64,000 nt of DNA, taken from NCBI GenBank assembly GCA_004154925.1, contig QJNS01000051.1:124001-188000 (forward strand), written 5' to 3'. The notes under the pieces were generated by a model that saw nothing but the letters and a program-made list of their open reading frames with translations, ran no database searches and was not told the DNA's origin. The position numbers and the translations under genes were made by a program. Each line of letters opens with the position of its first letter. Within the stretch, counting starts at the first letter, position 1. Source of the DNA: Monosporascus cannonballus (taxonomy: Eukaryota; Ascomycota; Sordariomycetes; Xylariales). Below are positions 24,601 to 37,870 of the stretch, in pieces.

Positions 24601-27130
24601 TATATTATTATATTAAATTTATTTATATTATTTTTTTTAATTTAATTTTTTTATAAAAATTTATATAATATAATATTTATTTTATAAAAATATATTTTAA
24701 AAAATTATATTAATATTATATATATTATATTTTAATTAATAATATTTATTAATATAATATAAAATATAATTTTTTTAATTAAATATTTTATATATTTTTT
24801 AAAAAATTTATTAAAATTAAATTTAATATTAAAATTAAAATATTAATATTAATATTAATTATTTAATATAATTAATATTTTTATATAATATAATATATAA
24901 TATATATAAATATATTTAAATTTTTAAAAAAAAATAATAATAATTTTAAAATTTTATATTAATAAAAATAATAATAATTATTAATTAATTATTATTTTTA
25001 ATAAAATTTAAAAAAATTATTATTTTATATAATATTAATTATATTAAAAATATTTTTAATTATATAATTATTTAATATTAAAATTTTTTAATATATTTTA
25101 ATTTAAATTATATTATTTAAAATATAATATAAATATATTATATTATTAAATTTTAAAAAATTTATTTATTTATTAAATAATATATTATTAATAAATAATA
25201 ATAATAAATTTTATTTAAAAAATTTTATTTATTAATATATTTTAATTAAAATTTTATAATATATTTTTATTTATTTTATATAATTTAAATATTTATAAAT
25301 TATATTATATTAATAAATTTAAATTTAATAATATTTATTTAAAAATATATATATTTTATAAATTTAATAAATTTAATTATAATATTTTAAAAAAATTTAT
25401 ATATATTAAATAATTTTATTATTAATAATTTATATTAAATTTATATTTTTTATAAAAATATTATAAATATATAAATATAATATATATAAAAAATATAAAA
25501 TTTAAAAAAAATTATATTTCCGGTAATTTATAATATATTTATATTATTTTAATTAAAAATTTATTATTTAATTTTAATATTATTTATATTTTATATATTT
25601 TAATTATATTATTTAATTAATAAATATATATAAATATATATAAATATTTTATTTATATATAAAATAAAATAAAAATAATATAATTATTATTATTTATTAT
25701 TTAAATTAATTATTTTAATTTAAATATTATATTTTTTTTAAATTTAATTAATTTTTTTTATTTTTTATAAATAAAATAATAATTATTTGAAAACCGGTAA
25801 AAATATTTTTTTTAAATTTTTATTTTTATAAAAAAATCTTAATAAATATTATAATTTTTATTAATAATATTTTTATTTTTATTAATTATATTTAATTAAA
25901 TTAAATAATATTTATTATATTAAATATATTTTAATTTTAAAAAATTTAATAATTTTTAATTATTATATTTAAAAAAATTAATAAAAATAAAATAAATATT
26001 TAAATAATATTAATTATAAATTAATAAAAAATATTAAATAATAATTAATATTATTATAATATTTTATAAAATTATTTTATTTTATAATATTTATATAATT
26101 AAAATATTAAATATTTTAATATTTTTTTAAAAATATAATTATATTAATAAATAAAAATAATAATAATATTCCGTAATATAATATTATATTAAAACTTAAT
26201 ATTATAAATATAATTTTATATATTAAAATTAATATAATAAAATATAATATTATTTTATTATATTTATTTATAAAATGTAATTTATTTTAATTAAAAATAT
26301 ATAATTATATAATAATTAATATAATTTTTTTAATTTTTTTAATTAATTAAATTATATTTTTATTTATTATATAATAAATTTAAAAATATTAAATATTTAT
26401 TTAATAAATAAAAAAAATATAAAAATATTTAAATTATTATTATTATAAAATTATTTTATTTTTTATTTTATATTATATATTTATTTATTTTAAAAATATA
26501 AATTAATTAAAATTAAATATTTTTAAAAAATATTAATTTATAATTAATATAATATAAATTATTTTATTATTAAATAATATATTTTTCGATAAATAATAAA
26601 ATTTAAAATTTTTTACGAAATTTTTAAATTTTTTATATAATTTATTATAATATTAAAATATTTAATTAATTTTTATATATTAATAATATTTAATATATTT
26701 ATTTTTTTAAAATATTAATTAATTAATTAATCCGAATAATTAAATTAATAATTTAAATTAAATTATTATAAAAAACTTAATTATAAATAAAACTTTTAAA
26801 TATTATATTAATTTTTTATATAAATATCAAATATTTAAAATATATATACATATATTTTATTTTAAAAATATATTTTAATAAAATTAAAAAAATTAAAATT
26901 TATTATATTTTAAAAAATAAATAATAATATATTAAATATGGGTTATAATTATTTTATGGATTATGGTTTAAAAATAATAAATAAATTTTAATTAAAATTA
27001 AAATAATATTAATAATAAGTAATAAAAATAATAACGGTATATATATATATATAAATATTTTGTTATTAATTTAATATGCTTTTTCGTTTTTTTTAAAAAA
27101 ATATATTAAATAAAATTATTTTTATATAAT
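18651..27130. other. Extreme A+T block 1, no gene
   Basis: G/C becomes rarer from left to right. About 21600-26500 has only a few tens of G/C bases, and those left are often CpG (CCGAT, TTCCGG, ACCGG). Composition recovers gradually from about 26750. No frame longer than about 75 codons with plausible content, no tandem unit and no element end inside were found. Consistent with end-stage RIP of long repeats; possibly pericentromeric or centromeric DNA. Confidence 0.7.
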
Positions 27131-29265
27131 TATAACTTAGGCTTCGTTAGCTCGTTATGGGGATTTGGGTTTTGATTAATTAATATTTAATATTTTGAAG
27201 CAGTACTTAAGTGACTTTGAAGAAATTGGGAAAACGAACTAGGGAGGCCTAAGTTAGCTAAGGTAAGCTTTTAAATCCATATTGGAAATCACGGAAAAGT
27301 CTTGATTTGAAGCAAATACAGCTATTAATAGGTTGATAAAACGCTATATATGGGTTATGGCGATAACGACTTACAAATATATAAAAACAGGTAAATTTCC
27401 ATACGAATTCTATGGGAATCTACATACTAGCCTGTAAGGGAAGCCAAGTGGGGCGGTGGAGGCAACTAACAAACAATACCCCTGTGAGTTGTAGCCCGGC
27501 TCAATATCGTTTGAGGACATCGACCCCTCGTTACCGTCACCTCACCCGCATCCCTTCTGTCTAGCATTGGCAGTATGCTCAATATGATCGGAGAAGGCTC
27601 ACGAAAGCGTAATCAGGATCCTCAATGCATGGTGAATAGAGTTGCTCAATATGGACTATACGGTTTTCCGGTCCCTTTGTGATAGGGAACATCATTAATG
27701 CCCGCGTTCAATGGACCGTCTCCGATAGGCCTAGTCACCTTACCCGGTATCTTCGTATTCACCCTCATCACAGATCCGAAATATCCCCTGTCCAATCCTT
27801 ATCAAACAGTATTTCTCAATAGCTGTTAGATTAAATGGCGATGAGCAGTTTTGGACCTGCATTCGCCGGCAGACATAGCATGACGGTCTGGCATATCGCC
27901 TTTATAATCCAAAGAACGACGAGCACTACCCTGAATCACTCAGATTTTGTGGACGCTGTTCAAAGGGACTCAAGTTGCATTATTATAGTGCTCTATGTGC
28001 TTTATAATGCTCGTATCTTCAGCCTGCTACAGGCTTTCCCGCAAGGCTACAATGGCGTTCATATCATATGGCTGGCCACTTGCATGCACTATGGCCGCAT
28101 TTACCTATCCGCATTCGTTTCTACTGCAACATATTCGTGATCCCTAGCATACTTGAACGCACAGATACACCAACGAAAGCGCAGGTAGCTGTGCCACATC
28201 TCGTAACGTGGGTCCGGACATTCCTATCCCCTTTAGCCGCCTTCCCTAAGTCGAAACGATGTACTCTAGTTAAGTAATAAGACCATGTATCTAGTCAAAC
28301 CGTATTGGTCTCTCCACATGTTCAAGCATTAGAATTGAAACTCGTCTTTGGGAACAAGAATGGCAGGGAAATGGTGAACTGCAGAGTGATAAGTAGAAGA
28401 AGAAGCCTAAAAGGTTGTTCGTAGTATAGTTGCCAAATAAATGCCCATTTATACTTGTCACCTGCTAAATCTCCCAGGACGAAGCTTCGCTAAACAGACA
28501 CAAGATGCCCTCTCCACACGGTCGCTGGGGCCAAAAGGGGTTGTCCACAATATCCCTGACAAACGGTGGCGGTAGTTCGCAGCTTGACCGAGTGGGAGGA
28601 GGTTCCTGAATTAAGCATAGATATTCACAATGATTCTCATGTGATCGCAGTCTGGAATCGGATCTCTATCCGGTTGTTCGGGTGCAACTAGTTTAAGCAA
28701 ACCTACAGCAGTTGATTCTGTTACCTAAACGGCGAATCAGGGTTTAGTGCAAACAATCCAACCTCCTCCCTCCTAATTCCCAACCGCTTCTGTCTTACCG
28801 TATTATTACCGCGGTATATTCCAGAATATTCACTATCTGCGTGGTAAGATCGGGCATTTTGTATCAATCCCACACTATCAGTAAATGGCAAACACCTCAT
28901 GACATGGCGACTGTATAGTAATAATGGCTTCAACTCCATACCCATCGAGGATCAGACAGAAACGACTGATCTCCCATGTACACCAAGTTGAAGGAAACCG
29001 ACACTCAAATTATGTTACTCATCCCTACTCTGGCCTTTCCGTGACTCAAGTAGAATCATCACCTATGGCGCACACCACGCCATGGAGTACCTGCTATAGC
29101 AAATGCTCTCTTCTGGGATGGGGTGTTCGTTTTATTGATTAATGCTATTACGATTTACGTAGACACGCTATGATTAAATGACCCACTCTTCTGGAAGTGT
29201 CTGGGACCCGGGCTAGCCCTTATGTCTATAAATATCCGCCGCAGACCGTGACCCGTCACTCATAC
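27131..29265. other. GC-balanced island, unrecognised, probable gene debris
   Basis: About 2.1 kb of normal composition. Several overlapping frames of 60-101 codons exist (for example plus 27835-28140), but none shows a domain or splice pattern I can defend, and frames change repeatedly, as in the pseudogene next to it. A TATAAATA sequence near 29227 lies just upstream of the first readable pseudogene residues and could be its old promoter. I see no tRNA. Confidence 0.45.
27385..27497 (+). repeat. Short dispersed repeat shared with 2397-2515
   Basis: Plus-strand partner of the repeat at 2397-2515. It keeps C where the other copy has T (GGGGCGGTGGAGGCAACT versus GGGGTGGTGGAGGTGACT), so the other copy looks more RIP-mutated. 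Confidence 0.55.
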
Positions 29266-31066
29266 CTCGACACACCTTACAACCAGTTGCATGGGAACCA
29301 CGACCTCCATTGTCTACCGCTTGTTGGATCGTGCCTTTGATCAGGCCGAGTTGTTGTTGCCCTTGCTGCGTCACTTAAAACTCTGTCCCAGGCTGGAATT
29401 CATAGAAATGTACAATGGCAGCCCCATGGCATGACCAGTCGTTTTCATTGCCAATCGACTTTTCTTCGACACCCAGTTCACCCCGCCACACGCCAAATAA
29501 ATCTGCAAACATCGGCCAAGGTGGTATCTCGCTGTCGGCAGACGCTCAAGGACGGGTATGTGCATGCCTGGCCGTCTCCGCTATGGTTGGCTCTTGAATA
29601 TGCTCAACAAGTGACAGATCCTGCAGCTGAACACATCCCACGCCGAGCACGGGATCGTCGTCGCTGTGCCTTTTGAACAATTCGATAGAACCAAATACTA
29701 CGATCCAAAGTATGTGCGCAGCTACAGGACCCGGATGCTTCAACACATTGAGGAAGGAAAGGGTGGATTCGGGCTGGATATAGCAGAAAACGCGGGACCC
29801 CGGATGCGCCCAGATCGTGAGCCAGAGCATGGCGTCCTTCAACTACACCTTTCATACGCCCCACTGGAACCTGGGAGTCTCCTATACAACCCGTGTTTAA
29901 AGGGTGGTAAAGCTGTACAGACTGCGGTAGTGACAAACCCTAACTCAATTCAGATAACCCACCGATATGCCTTTAAGCTATGCTTGAGCCTCAATCGGGC
30001 ATCGTATGGTCAGCTGACCGAAGGAGGGCCTATACCTCTACCTCCATCTCGCAACACCCTCTGCAGGACCACTGAGAGCGTATTCAACGTCACTAATCCA
30101 TACTTGGGTGCTCAGCTTGAGGGAAGCGTTGAAGTGGACGGCACGGCTATCTCTCTGGACACTTTGAGTGAGCAAACGGTAGACAATGCTCCTTTGGCTA
30201 GCTTTGTCTCTGGGAAAATCGACCTCCTCCCTTATGCAACTGTGACGCTACGAGCAGGATTCCGACTCTCGTCTCAGCCAGGGGTCAATGCTCTGTCTTC
30301 GACCGCGCTACATCATGAGCCGCAGATCATGCACGGGCCCCAATCATGGGTATCACAGCAGCACTGCACGACATATATCATACGAAGAAACGTAGACTAT
30401 ATCTTGGGTAACTGCGCCATCCCAGTCTCTATCACAGTGGTAGCTATAGTTACAGACCATGTAGCTCTTCCCCTTGGGTGGAACAGGGATAACTAGTAAG
30501 CCCTCAATTTTCTTGCGGCTCCTGATTGAAATTAATGTGCTTATACCAACAGTTGGTAGGTTAGACTCTTGCTGGAAACTTATAAACATTTGAAACCCTT
30601 GACAGAACCAGACTCCGCGTCCGAATGTGCAGAGCAGATTAGCTGTGTAGCAAAAGGTCATCTCCGGTGGTTATTTAACAGGACGCAACGACCTAAGTAA
30701 GGAATTCCCGGAAATAGTTCTTACCCATATTCTTAGCTCACGAATAGACATTCCCTATAAAGGTCTTTTGGGGAGGCATACCTCCAAGAGCATGCCTCTT
30801 GCCCCAAGAACCTCGTGGGCTTAGCGAGAAAGAGCATTTACTGACCCTAACGCTACGGTGGTTTCTGGCACAGGTCTTACTTAGTGACTGGCAAGCCGAG
30901 GAACCAGATGATATTTCAACTTGATCAGCAGTGTTACCCGCTCCTAGAATTATGCGACTACCTTGACTGCTTTCCACATGAAGTCGATTTTGTAACACGT
31001 CTGGCAGACAGCGGGGTGATAGCAGATATCCTCAAGGTAGTTGCGTCTAGGAGATCTAAGAATTAA
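29266..31066 (+). pseudogene. Frameshifted pseudogene, secreted six-hairpin glycosidase-like protein
   Basis: One protein can be followed through changing frames: LDTPYNQLHGNHD (29266), SIVYRLLDRAFDQA (29306), VVVALAASLKTLSQAG (29350), FSLPIDFSSTPSSPRH to SADAQGR (29442-29555), a likely 62-nt GT-AG intron (29556-29617), ILQLNTSHAEHGIVVAVPFE (29618), AQIVSQSMASFNYTFHTPHW (29808), GGKAVQTAVVTNPN to LPLGWNRDN (29903-30493, stop), AEQISCVAKGHLRWLFNRTQ (30632) and GGFWHRSYLVTG, FQLDQQCYPLLELCDY (30857-31063). Each step is a small indel; a ~160-bp interruption lies at 30698-30856. The pieces resemble, from memory, a fungal secreted-glycosidase family; the name is a low-confidence inference. The order and protein-like composition are strong. 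Chromovirus A2 lies 37 bp after the last readable codon, so the 3' part is lost. Confidence 0.72.
29556..29617 (+). other. Relic intron in the pseudogene
   Basis: It begins GTATGT and ends GTGACAG, with GCTCAAC as a possible branch site. Removing it joins SADAQGR to ILQLNTSHAEHG in phase 0, giving a continuous protein-like sequence, while reading through gives an early stop. Confidence 0.65.
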
Positions 31067-31103
31067 GACAGAAGGTAAGGCTACCCTGCAAAGATTTGTA
31101 TGG

Positions 31104-31499
31104 TGTGACGGCTAGGGGGTTTAACCAACTATTAAACCTTAGTCGTACGGGTTTATGTTGGCAGGAGTATCGTGGGAAACTGAGCAATAGATACAGTAAC
31201 GTATCACCTTTCGTAATACCAAAGGTGCCTTAGTTAACGAATTATTATTGCAAGCTGAAGCTATTTAAATTATGGAAATAATCAGCATATATATCCTCGT
31301 TCTGGCTTAAGGTATTTAAGCGGTTTAAACCCTTGAGCCCGTTAAACCTTTTGAATTCCTTTGCCAGTTTAAGGGGCTTAAGATATTTAGCACCTTAAAA
31401 CCTTTAAGCTAGTTACGTAATATTTTGGCAGGGATCGGGTTTTATTTTTTTCGTAAGCCCGACCGTCCGTAAAAAAGTTAAAATCGTTAAGTTATAATA
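31104..31499 (-). repeat. Left (3') LTR of A2, 396 bp
   Basis: It starts TGTGACGGCTAGGGGG, the least mutated start among the family A LTRs, and ends GTTATAATA. The U3 half (about 31300-31440) has repeated CTTAAG-ATTTA and TTTAAACC/TTAAAACC blocks not found in the other family A LTRs. Confidence 0.8.
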
Positions 31500-34400
31500 C
31501 GATTTCCCCTTTTATAAGATTTTTATTTTTAAAAATTAAATTAGTTATTTATTAATATCGGTACCTAACATTTTTTTTATATTTATTATATCGGATTACG
31601 TTAAAAAGTTTCGTTTTATAAATATATTAACAATTTTATTTTTTAAAACGTATTAAATATTTTAATTTTAAAATATATTTTTTTATTTTTATCATGAAAA
31701 AAGGTACGGAATGCAAAGTTTTTCGAGGTTTTTTAAAATATACGCGTTATATCCATTATGGCGGTTTTTATAATATTTTCGGCCTTTTAAAAATTAAATA
31801 TTAAAAACTTCTAAATAAAAAAATCGTTTAAATCATAAAAAAAAATAAGTTTGTAAAATATTACGAACTGTTGATAACAAATTGGATCGCTTACAAACAT
31901 CAAGGCGGCTATTCCGTTACTGTAATATTAAGATATTTCGTTAAGGTATTAAAAGTACGGAAATTATGGGAAATTTTGAGCGCTTAAAAAATTAATAATT
32001 GGAGATTATCGTTATAGTTATTACGTTAACGTAGGCCGCAACGGACTGGCCTAATATCCCAGTAATTAATTGGTCGTCTATTAATTAAGACGAGCTCGTT
32101 ATTATTAGTAAAAGTGTTTTTAATAGACGTTAGGCGTTAAGAAGACTTTTGGCAGGTTTATAAATATTTTCGGAATCCGGGTACCTTTTTTATTTAATTG
32201 GGTACTGGGTAAGTCCGTTTTATTTCCGTATGTCGAAAATCTTTTTTACCTTATTTGCTTATTTCTTTTCTATATTTATATTATTTTATGCCGTATATAT
32301 TTTAATTACAACCGGTATTAGATTAAATAAGAAAACGTAAAAAATTGGATAAAATTTAATTTTAATAAAAACTTTAATTAATAAATACTTTTAAGACTTT
32401 TTTGGTGATTTTATAAAAACCGATATATTTAAAATCGAATATTTTGTTGGGTTATTTTATTTAAATATTTTTGGAAACGTAAAAAGTTATTTTTTCTTTT
32501 TCGAAAATTAATTTCTTTTCATTCTTTTTAATTTTAATATTCGTTTACTTAATTACGTATAAATTTTAAATTTAATTTTACTTTTTAATACAATTAATAT
32601 AATTTGTTGAACTTAAAAATATGTTACTTTAATTCAATTAATAATATATATTTCTTTATAAATATTTGAAATAAAGTGAAAATTTGAATTTATAAGTATT
32701 ATTTTGATATTACGGTGATAAATAATATTATAAATTAATTATGTAATTAGTAATGTTTTAAACCAATTATTTTATTTATAATTTATAAAATATGGTAATT
32801 ATATTTTCAAGGTATATTTTGTTCCTTTTATTTATTTATTAATTTCAAATTCACATACGAATATTCATTTTTTATTTAAAATATTTTCCATTAAAATTTC
32901 GGATATATTAAAAATATATCTAAAAAATGAATATTATTTGTTCGGCATTTATATTTTCATAATATAATAAGCAAGAAGAAAATTTCGTAAATCGATAAAC
33001 GATTACCAAAATATTATTATAATATATTCCTGTAATTAGATTTTTTGATATATGAAATTTGGAAATAAAATCGAATATAATTAAATATTATAATTATTTT
33101 GCGATTAATAATAACTGTAATTCTTTATACAGCTTATGGCGTCGAGTTTTCGTTTTAATGCAAACATCTTATTATTATATAATTATTTATACCGTTATTT
33201 TTATTTTAAGAAAGGAATATATACGCCGAAATCGTTTTAAGGTTTTATGGATTTTTAGATATCCGTATAACTAATATTCGTATATTTTTCGTATTAAATT
33301 TTCTAATATTTTTTTACAACTTATATTTTATTCGTTCTTTGGTTTTCTCGGAAACTATCGTTATATCGCTGGATTTTCTCGTACATATTAAAGGGTGTTG
33401 CCCGAATTATTGCAATTTATTACTGGCGTAAATATCTGTTTATAATAATATCCAAAATTATATAACTAGTTTTAATTAATTTTGTTTCGAGATCTTATCG
33501 TTTGTATAAGGTATCTGCTTTGTTATTTTCTAATCCTTTCTTATACATAATAACGAAATCGAAATTCGCTAATTTTTTCGCCTAACAAAATTATTATTTT
33601 GTAAATTTTTTAGTCGTAGCAAATCGGGTAAGATTTTGATAATTCGTATAAACTTTAATCTGATATAAATTTCCTTCTAGGAAATACCTAAATTCTCGGA
33701 ATGCCATGATAATGGCCATAAATTCCTTGTCTGACATGCCGTAATTAAATTTGGCTTTTTTTTAATTTTTACGAAAAAATACAATAATGTGCATTTATTT
33801 TAAATATTTCGTTATCTGATTATTACGCTTAAGGCGTAATCCGAAATATCGGGTTTTAATTTAACGAGGCGGTTTAAATCGTACATAATTAATAGTAGCT
33901 TGCTAGTAATCGCATTTTTAATGCTTTAAATCGTTTTTTCCGTATTTGGTATTTATTTAAATATTTTCCTTTTTTTCGAAAGAATTCGTTAAAAGTATGG
34001 TTATTTTATTAAAGTTTTGAATATATTTCCTATAGTAATTGGCGAATTTAAGAAATATCTGTATGTTTTTAACCGTTATTAATATCTGTTTTTTTAACTG
34101 CAGTAATCTTTTTGAGATTTATTTTAATATGTTCTGAGGTAATAAAATGTTTTAAATATTTTATTTTCTGTGCGTAAAATTGATATTTTTTGGCGTTAAT
34201 AAATAGCTTTACGTTTTATAAAACGTAAAGAACTTTATAAATATATTTTGTATGCGCATTTTTTATTTTCGAAAAAAATAAAAATGTTGTCATGATAGCA
34301 AATAACGAAAATATCGAGATATTTTTATAATATATAATTTATTATTTGTTAAAAGGTTATTGGTATGTTCGTAAGTTTTAATGGTATAACTAAGTACTTA

Positions 34401-37400
34401 TATAATCCGCAATTCGTTTTAAAGGTTTTTTTCTATTCGTATTCTTTTTTAATTTTAATAAGGTTATATTTATTTTTAAAATCGAAGGCTATGTATTATT
34501 TAGTTCCGTAAAGTCCGTTCTTTACTTTTGTGATTAAGCATAATAATATTGGATTTTTAATAATAATATTATTTCGTTTTCGATAGTTAACTTTAAGTCG
34601 CAATATTTCGTTTTTTTAATACGAAAAACATAAGCCATCTTATCGATAATTTCGACGGTCGAACCTACTTTTTTATAACCGATTCTTGAGGTATTTTTTG
34701 AAAATAGGTAATTCGTTTTTATTACAGTTATAGATAAGGTAAAACTTCGTTAAAAATCTTTCCTTGCGGGTTATCTTATAATGTTATTCGTTATGTTCTA
34801 ATAATTTCGTATTAAGTTCCTTTTTGAAAAATTGCTTATATCTATAATATTATGATAATATATTAGTTAAATTTGCTGATTTTTAAAGCTGTTATTATTT
34901 TAGATTGTTATTTAATTACTTTAGTTTCTCTTTGATAATAATAACGATACGTTATATTCTTTTTTAATGGCAATGTTTTTAATATTTTATCCCTTTAACT
35001 AATATAGCTTTTGTTATATCCTTATACTTATGTTTATCGCCATTCTTAATCGAATGTTAAAATCTTACCATTTTTTTATTTGCTGATAAGGTATAAGGTG
35101 AATTTTGCCTGGCCAGTTTTTCCTTTAATTAAGATTCCGTATTAGCGTGTCCATAATAATCTTAAGATTATATCGTAATTTTTGAATAAAATAATATCGA
35201 AATTAATTATATAATATCGTCCTGAAATAAAAATTTGGAAATAATTAATTTCGCGTATAAAATTTCCGTTACTGTAAGCAAATTCCTAACTTTCGGTATT
35301 CGGTATTATATAAGGTTAGAGCTTATATCTTTATAATAATTTAAATTTATGATTTATATTTAATATAATATAATTTCAGCCTAAAGCTCCGTAATACATT
35401 AATATAATATATTAGTACGTTCCGATTCGTATATTAAATATAATAAAATTGTTAATAATTTTTATTGTCGCGTCTAAAAGCCTTTTTAAAGGCTTTTTTT
35501 TAATTTGTTTAAATTTGGTTGTTCTACGGCTTTTTTATAAATACCCTTTTTTAAAATTTTATTAGAAATTATCGTACTTTATTAATATTTTTGTATTTAA
35601 CGTATTAAGTTTTATAATTATTTTTATTACAGGCGTATTATTGTTTATAGTTATATTAATTGCTCTTAAATTTGTTATAGTTTTTTTCCTTATTAAAGAA
35701 ATTATTTTTTTATGTTTACGATTATATTTTATTATTTATTATTTTAATTATTCTTTCAAAGGTCTTTTTTCAAATTAATATATTTTAACAGCTTTTGTTT
35801 CGTAAAGATTTATAATAAATATTAATTAAAACGGCAATTCGTAATAATATTTTAATAATCCTTTTTTATTATATATTTAATTAATTCGTTTTTTATTTAA
35901 TAATTATATTATTAAAAATAATAAAAAGGGTTTTTTTGCGGGTATTGTTTTTTTTTCGAGCGACTCTTTTATTTCGGTTTATTATTAAATAGTTTTTGGA
36001 GATATAAATCGAAAATATCCATATTATTATTTATCTTTTTTCTTGTTTCTGGTATGGTTTAAAAAATCGAATTTTTTATAATATATATAGGTAATTCGTC
36101 CGTAAATATACTAGTTTCATTTTCCGTAATCTGGGTATTTTCGTCGCCGACAATATATAGCATGTATTTTGTTATATCGATTAAGGTTTTCCGGATAAAT
36201 TCTTTTTATCCAGTTCAAATATTCGCGTAATTATCCGTATAATGCTTCTTATTATATTTGCGATATGTATCAAGCGAGTTTTCTGGCTTTTTGCATTTTT
36301 TATTAGAATTTTCGTTATGAGGGACCTAGTATGTATTTATACATTATTGGATTAATTTATTTATTTTCGATTTTTTAATTTTCTCTAGAACATTCCTTAG
36401 ATATAAGTTTTTAGTTATTTTAACGGAGTTGCTTAGGTGCCTTATATTACGTTATCTTATATCCGATTTTATTATATTCATAACATTTAATTTGGCTTTA
36501 ATATAGCTTATAAAGAATTCTTAATTTTATAGCCCTTAGTTTCGTACTATAAAAAATATTATTAAATTAAAAAACGTTAATATTAACCTTATAGCGCTGT
36601 TTATTATTTCATTTAAATACTTTTAGAAGGTTAAACGTATTATTTCTCGTTAACTTTAATTATTATAACAATATGATTTAATAAATAATTAGGCCGATTA
36701 TATTTAAATTTTGTTTTATTTTTTTCGGCGGTCAAAAAAACTTAATTACTATTATTTTTTATCCTTTACTTAATTTAAGTATTGATTTAATTAATATATT
36801 TTGGTATGTAAATATTAATCCTTTTTATTATAATTATAATTATTTATATTTGGGCTTTTATTTTTTCGTTTATTATTCCGAAAACCTTTATTAACATTCA
36901 TTCGAATTATTCATAATTATTATAAATTCGTGTTATTTTTGAATTTCGTTTTTCGATTAACAAAATAATATATTTTGTCATAACGGATTTAAACCAAATA
37001 GTCGTATTTCCGGTAAACCATTTAATTATAAATTCTATTTCTATAATAAACATAATAAATTAAATAAACAAATACCCAAAATATATTTGATATTAACTTA
37101 AAAATAATTATAATTTGATTAAGGTTTTATCGAGAAATTCTGTTTTAAAAAATTTAAAAACTTTTTTGCATTTTTTAATAAAATTTAACTAAATAATTTA
37201 GTTTGTTTAAAAAGATTTCCAGATTGTCCCAAAAATTTTTAAGCTTTTTATAAGCGCCTTAAAAAGATGTAATAAGATTATTATTATTTTTTAAAGCTTG
37301 ATAATGCATTAATTCATAATATCCAAACGTTAAAAAATTTCTTCGCAAGAAAAACGAGGCTTTTGTTTTCCTTCTCGGACTCTATTTTAGTGTCCGGGTA

Positions 37401-37504
37401 ATCAGAAACCTGGTAAATGAGTTATTCGGGTTATTTCCTGGTAGAAATAATATCGGCGATATTGCTTAAAGTTTAACGGTATTATTAAATAAAAGTTTAT
37501 AACG

Positions 37505-37870
37505 TATAACGGCTAAGGGGTTTAATTAATTATTAAACTTCAATCGTACGGGTTTATATTAATAAAAATATTATGGCATTTTATAATAATGAAATAACTT
37601 AATTAGGTTTTTTTATACTAAAATATTAAACGCATGTCATAAATAATTAATATTAAGATATATTATAAGCTGAAACTATTTAAATTATGAAAATAATGCA
37701 CGTATATATCCTGTTTTAGTTTACTAGCTTATTACCACTAGGTTGGTAATCCGGCTTACTGGCTTACTACCAATAAGTTGGTGATTCATCACGTGACCTG
37801 CCCCATCGCGCACTTGTGGTTGGGTCCTAACAGACAGTTTGTGGAGACCGTGGCTTGCTAGGTTATAACA
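37505..37870 (-). repeat. Right (5') LTR of A2, 366 bp
   Basis: It starts TATAACGGCTAAGG and ends GGTTATAACA. The R-U5 half matches the family. The U3 half (37720-37860) is GC-rich and holds two copies of a ~30-bp unit (TTACCACTAGGTTGGTAAT / CTACCAATAAGTTGGTGAT), unlike the left LTR. Its C/G content shows little RIP there. Confidence 0.8.

Larger units (their letters stand above)
31104..37870 (-). mobile_element. Ty3/Gypsy chromovirus A2 (RIP-inactivated)
   Basis: About 6.8 kb between LTRs at 31104-31499 and 37505-37870. A purine tract lies next to the left LTR (31500-31515, seen as CGATTTCCCCTTTT on the plus strand), so it reads on the minus strand. The internal sequence matches A1 from chromodomain (32135-32270) through reverse transcriptase (34286-34297 encodes YHDN instead of YLDD) to the gag zinc knuckle (near 36430-36480). 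The two LTRs share their R-U5 half but differ in U3. Flanks are TATGG on the left and ATACGG on the right, a near match to a target duplication only if one base is shifted. So it may be mosaic or recombined. Confidence 0.82.

Noticed and set aside
27835..28277. Overlapping 101- and 69-codon frames, membrane-protein-like
   Set aside because: Hydrophobic look but no family match; two competing frames of similar quality, so at best gene debris.
30698..30856. Interruption in the pseudogene as a normal intron
   Set aside because: GTAAGG is a fair donor, but no AG precedes the GGFWHR segment; using the next AG would delete clearly protein-like sequence.
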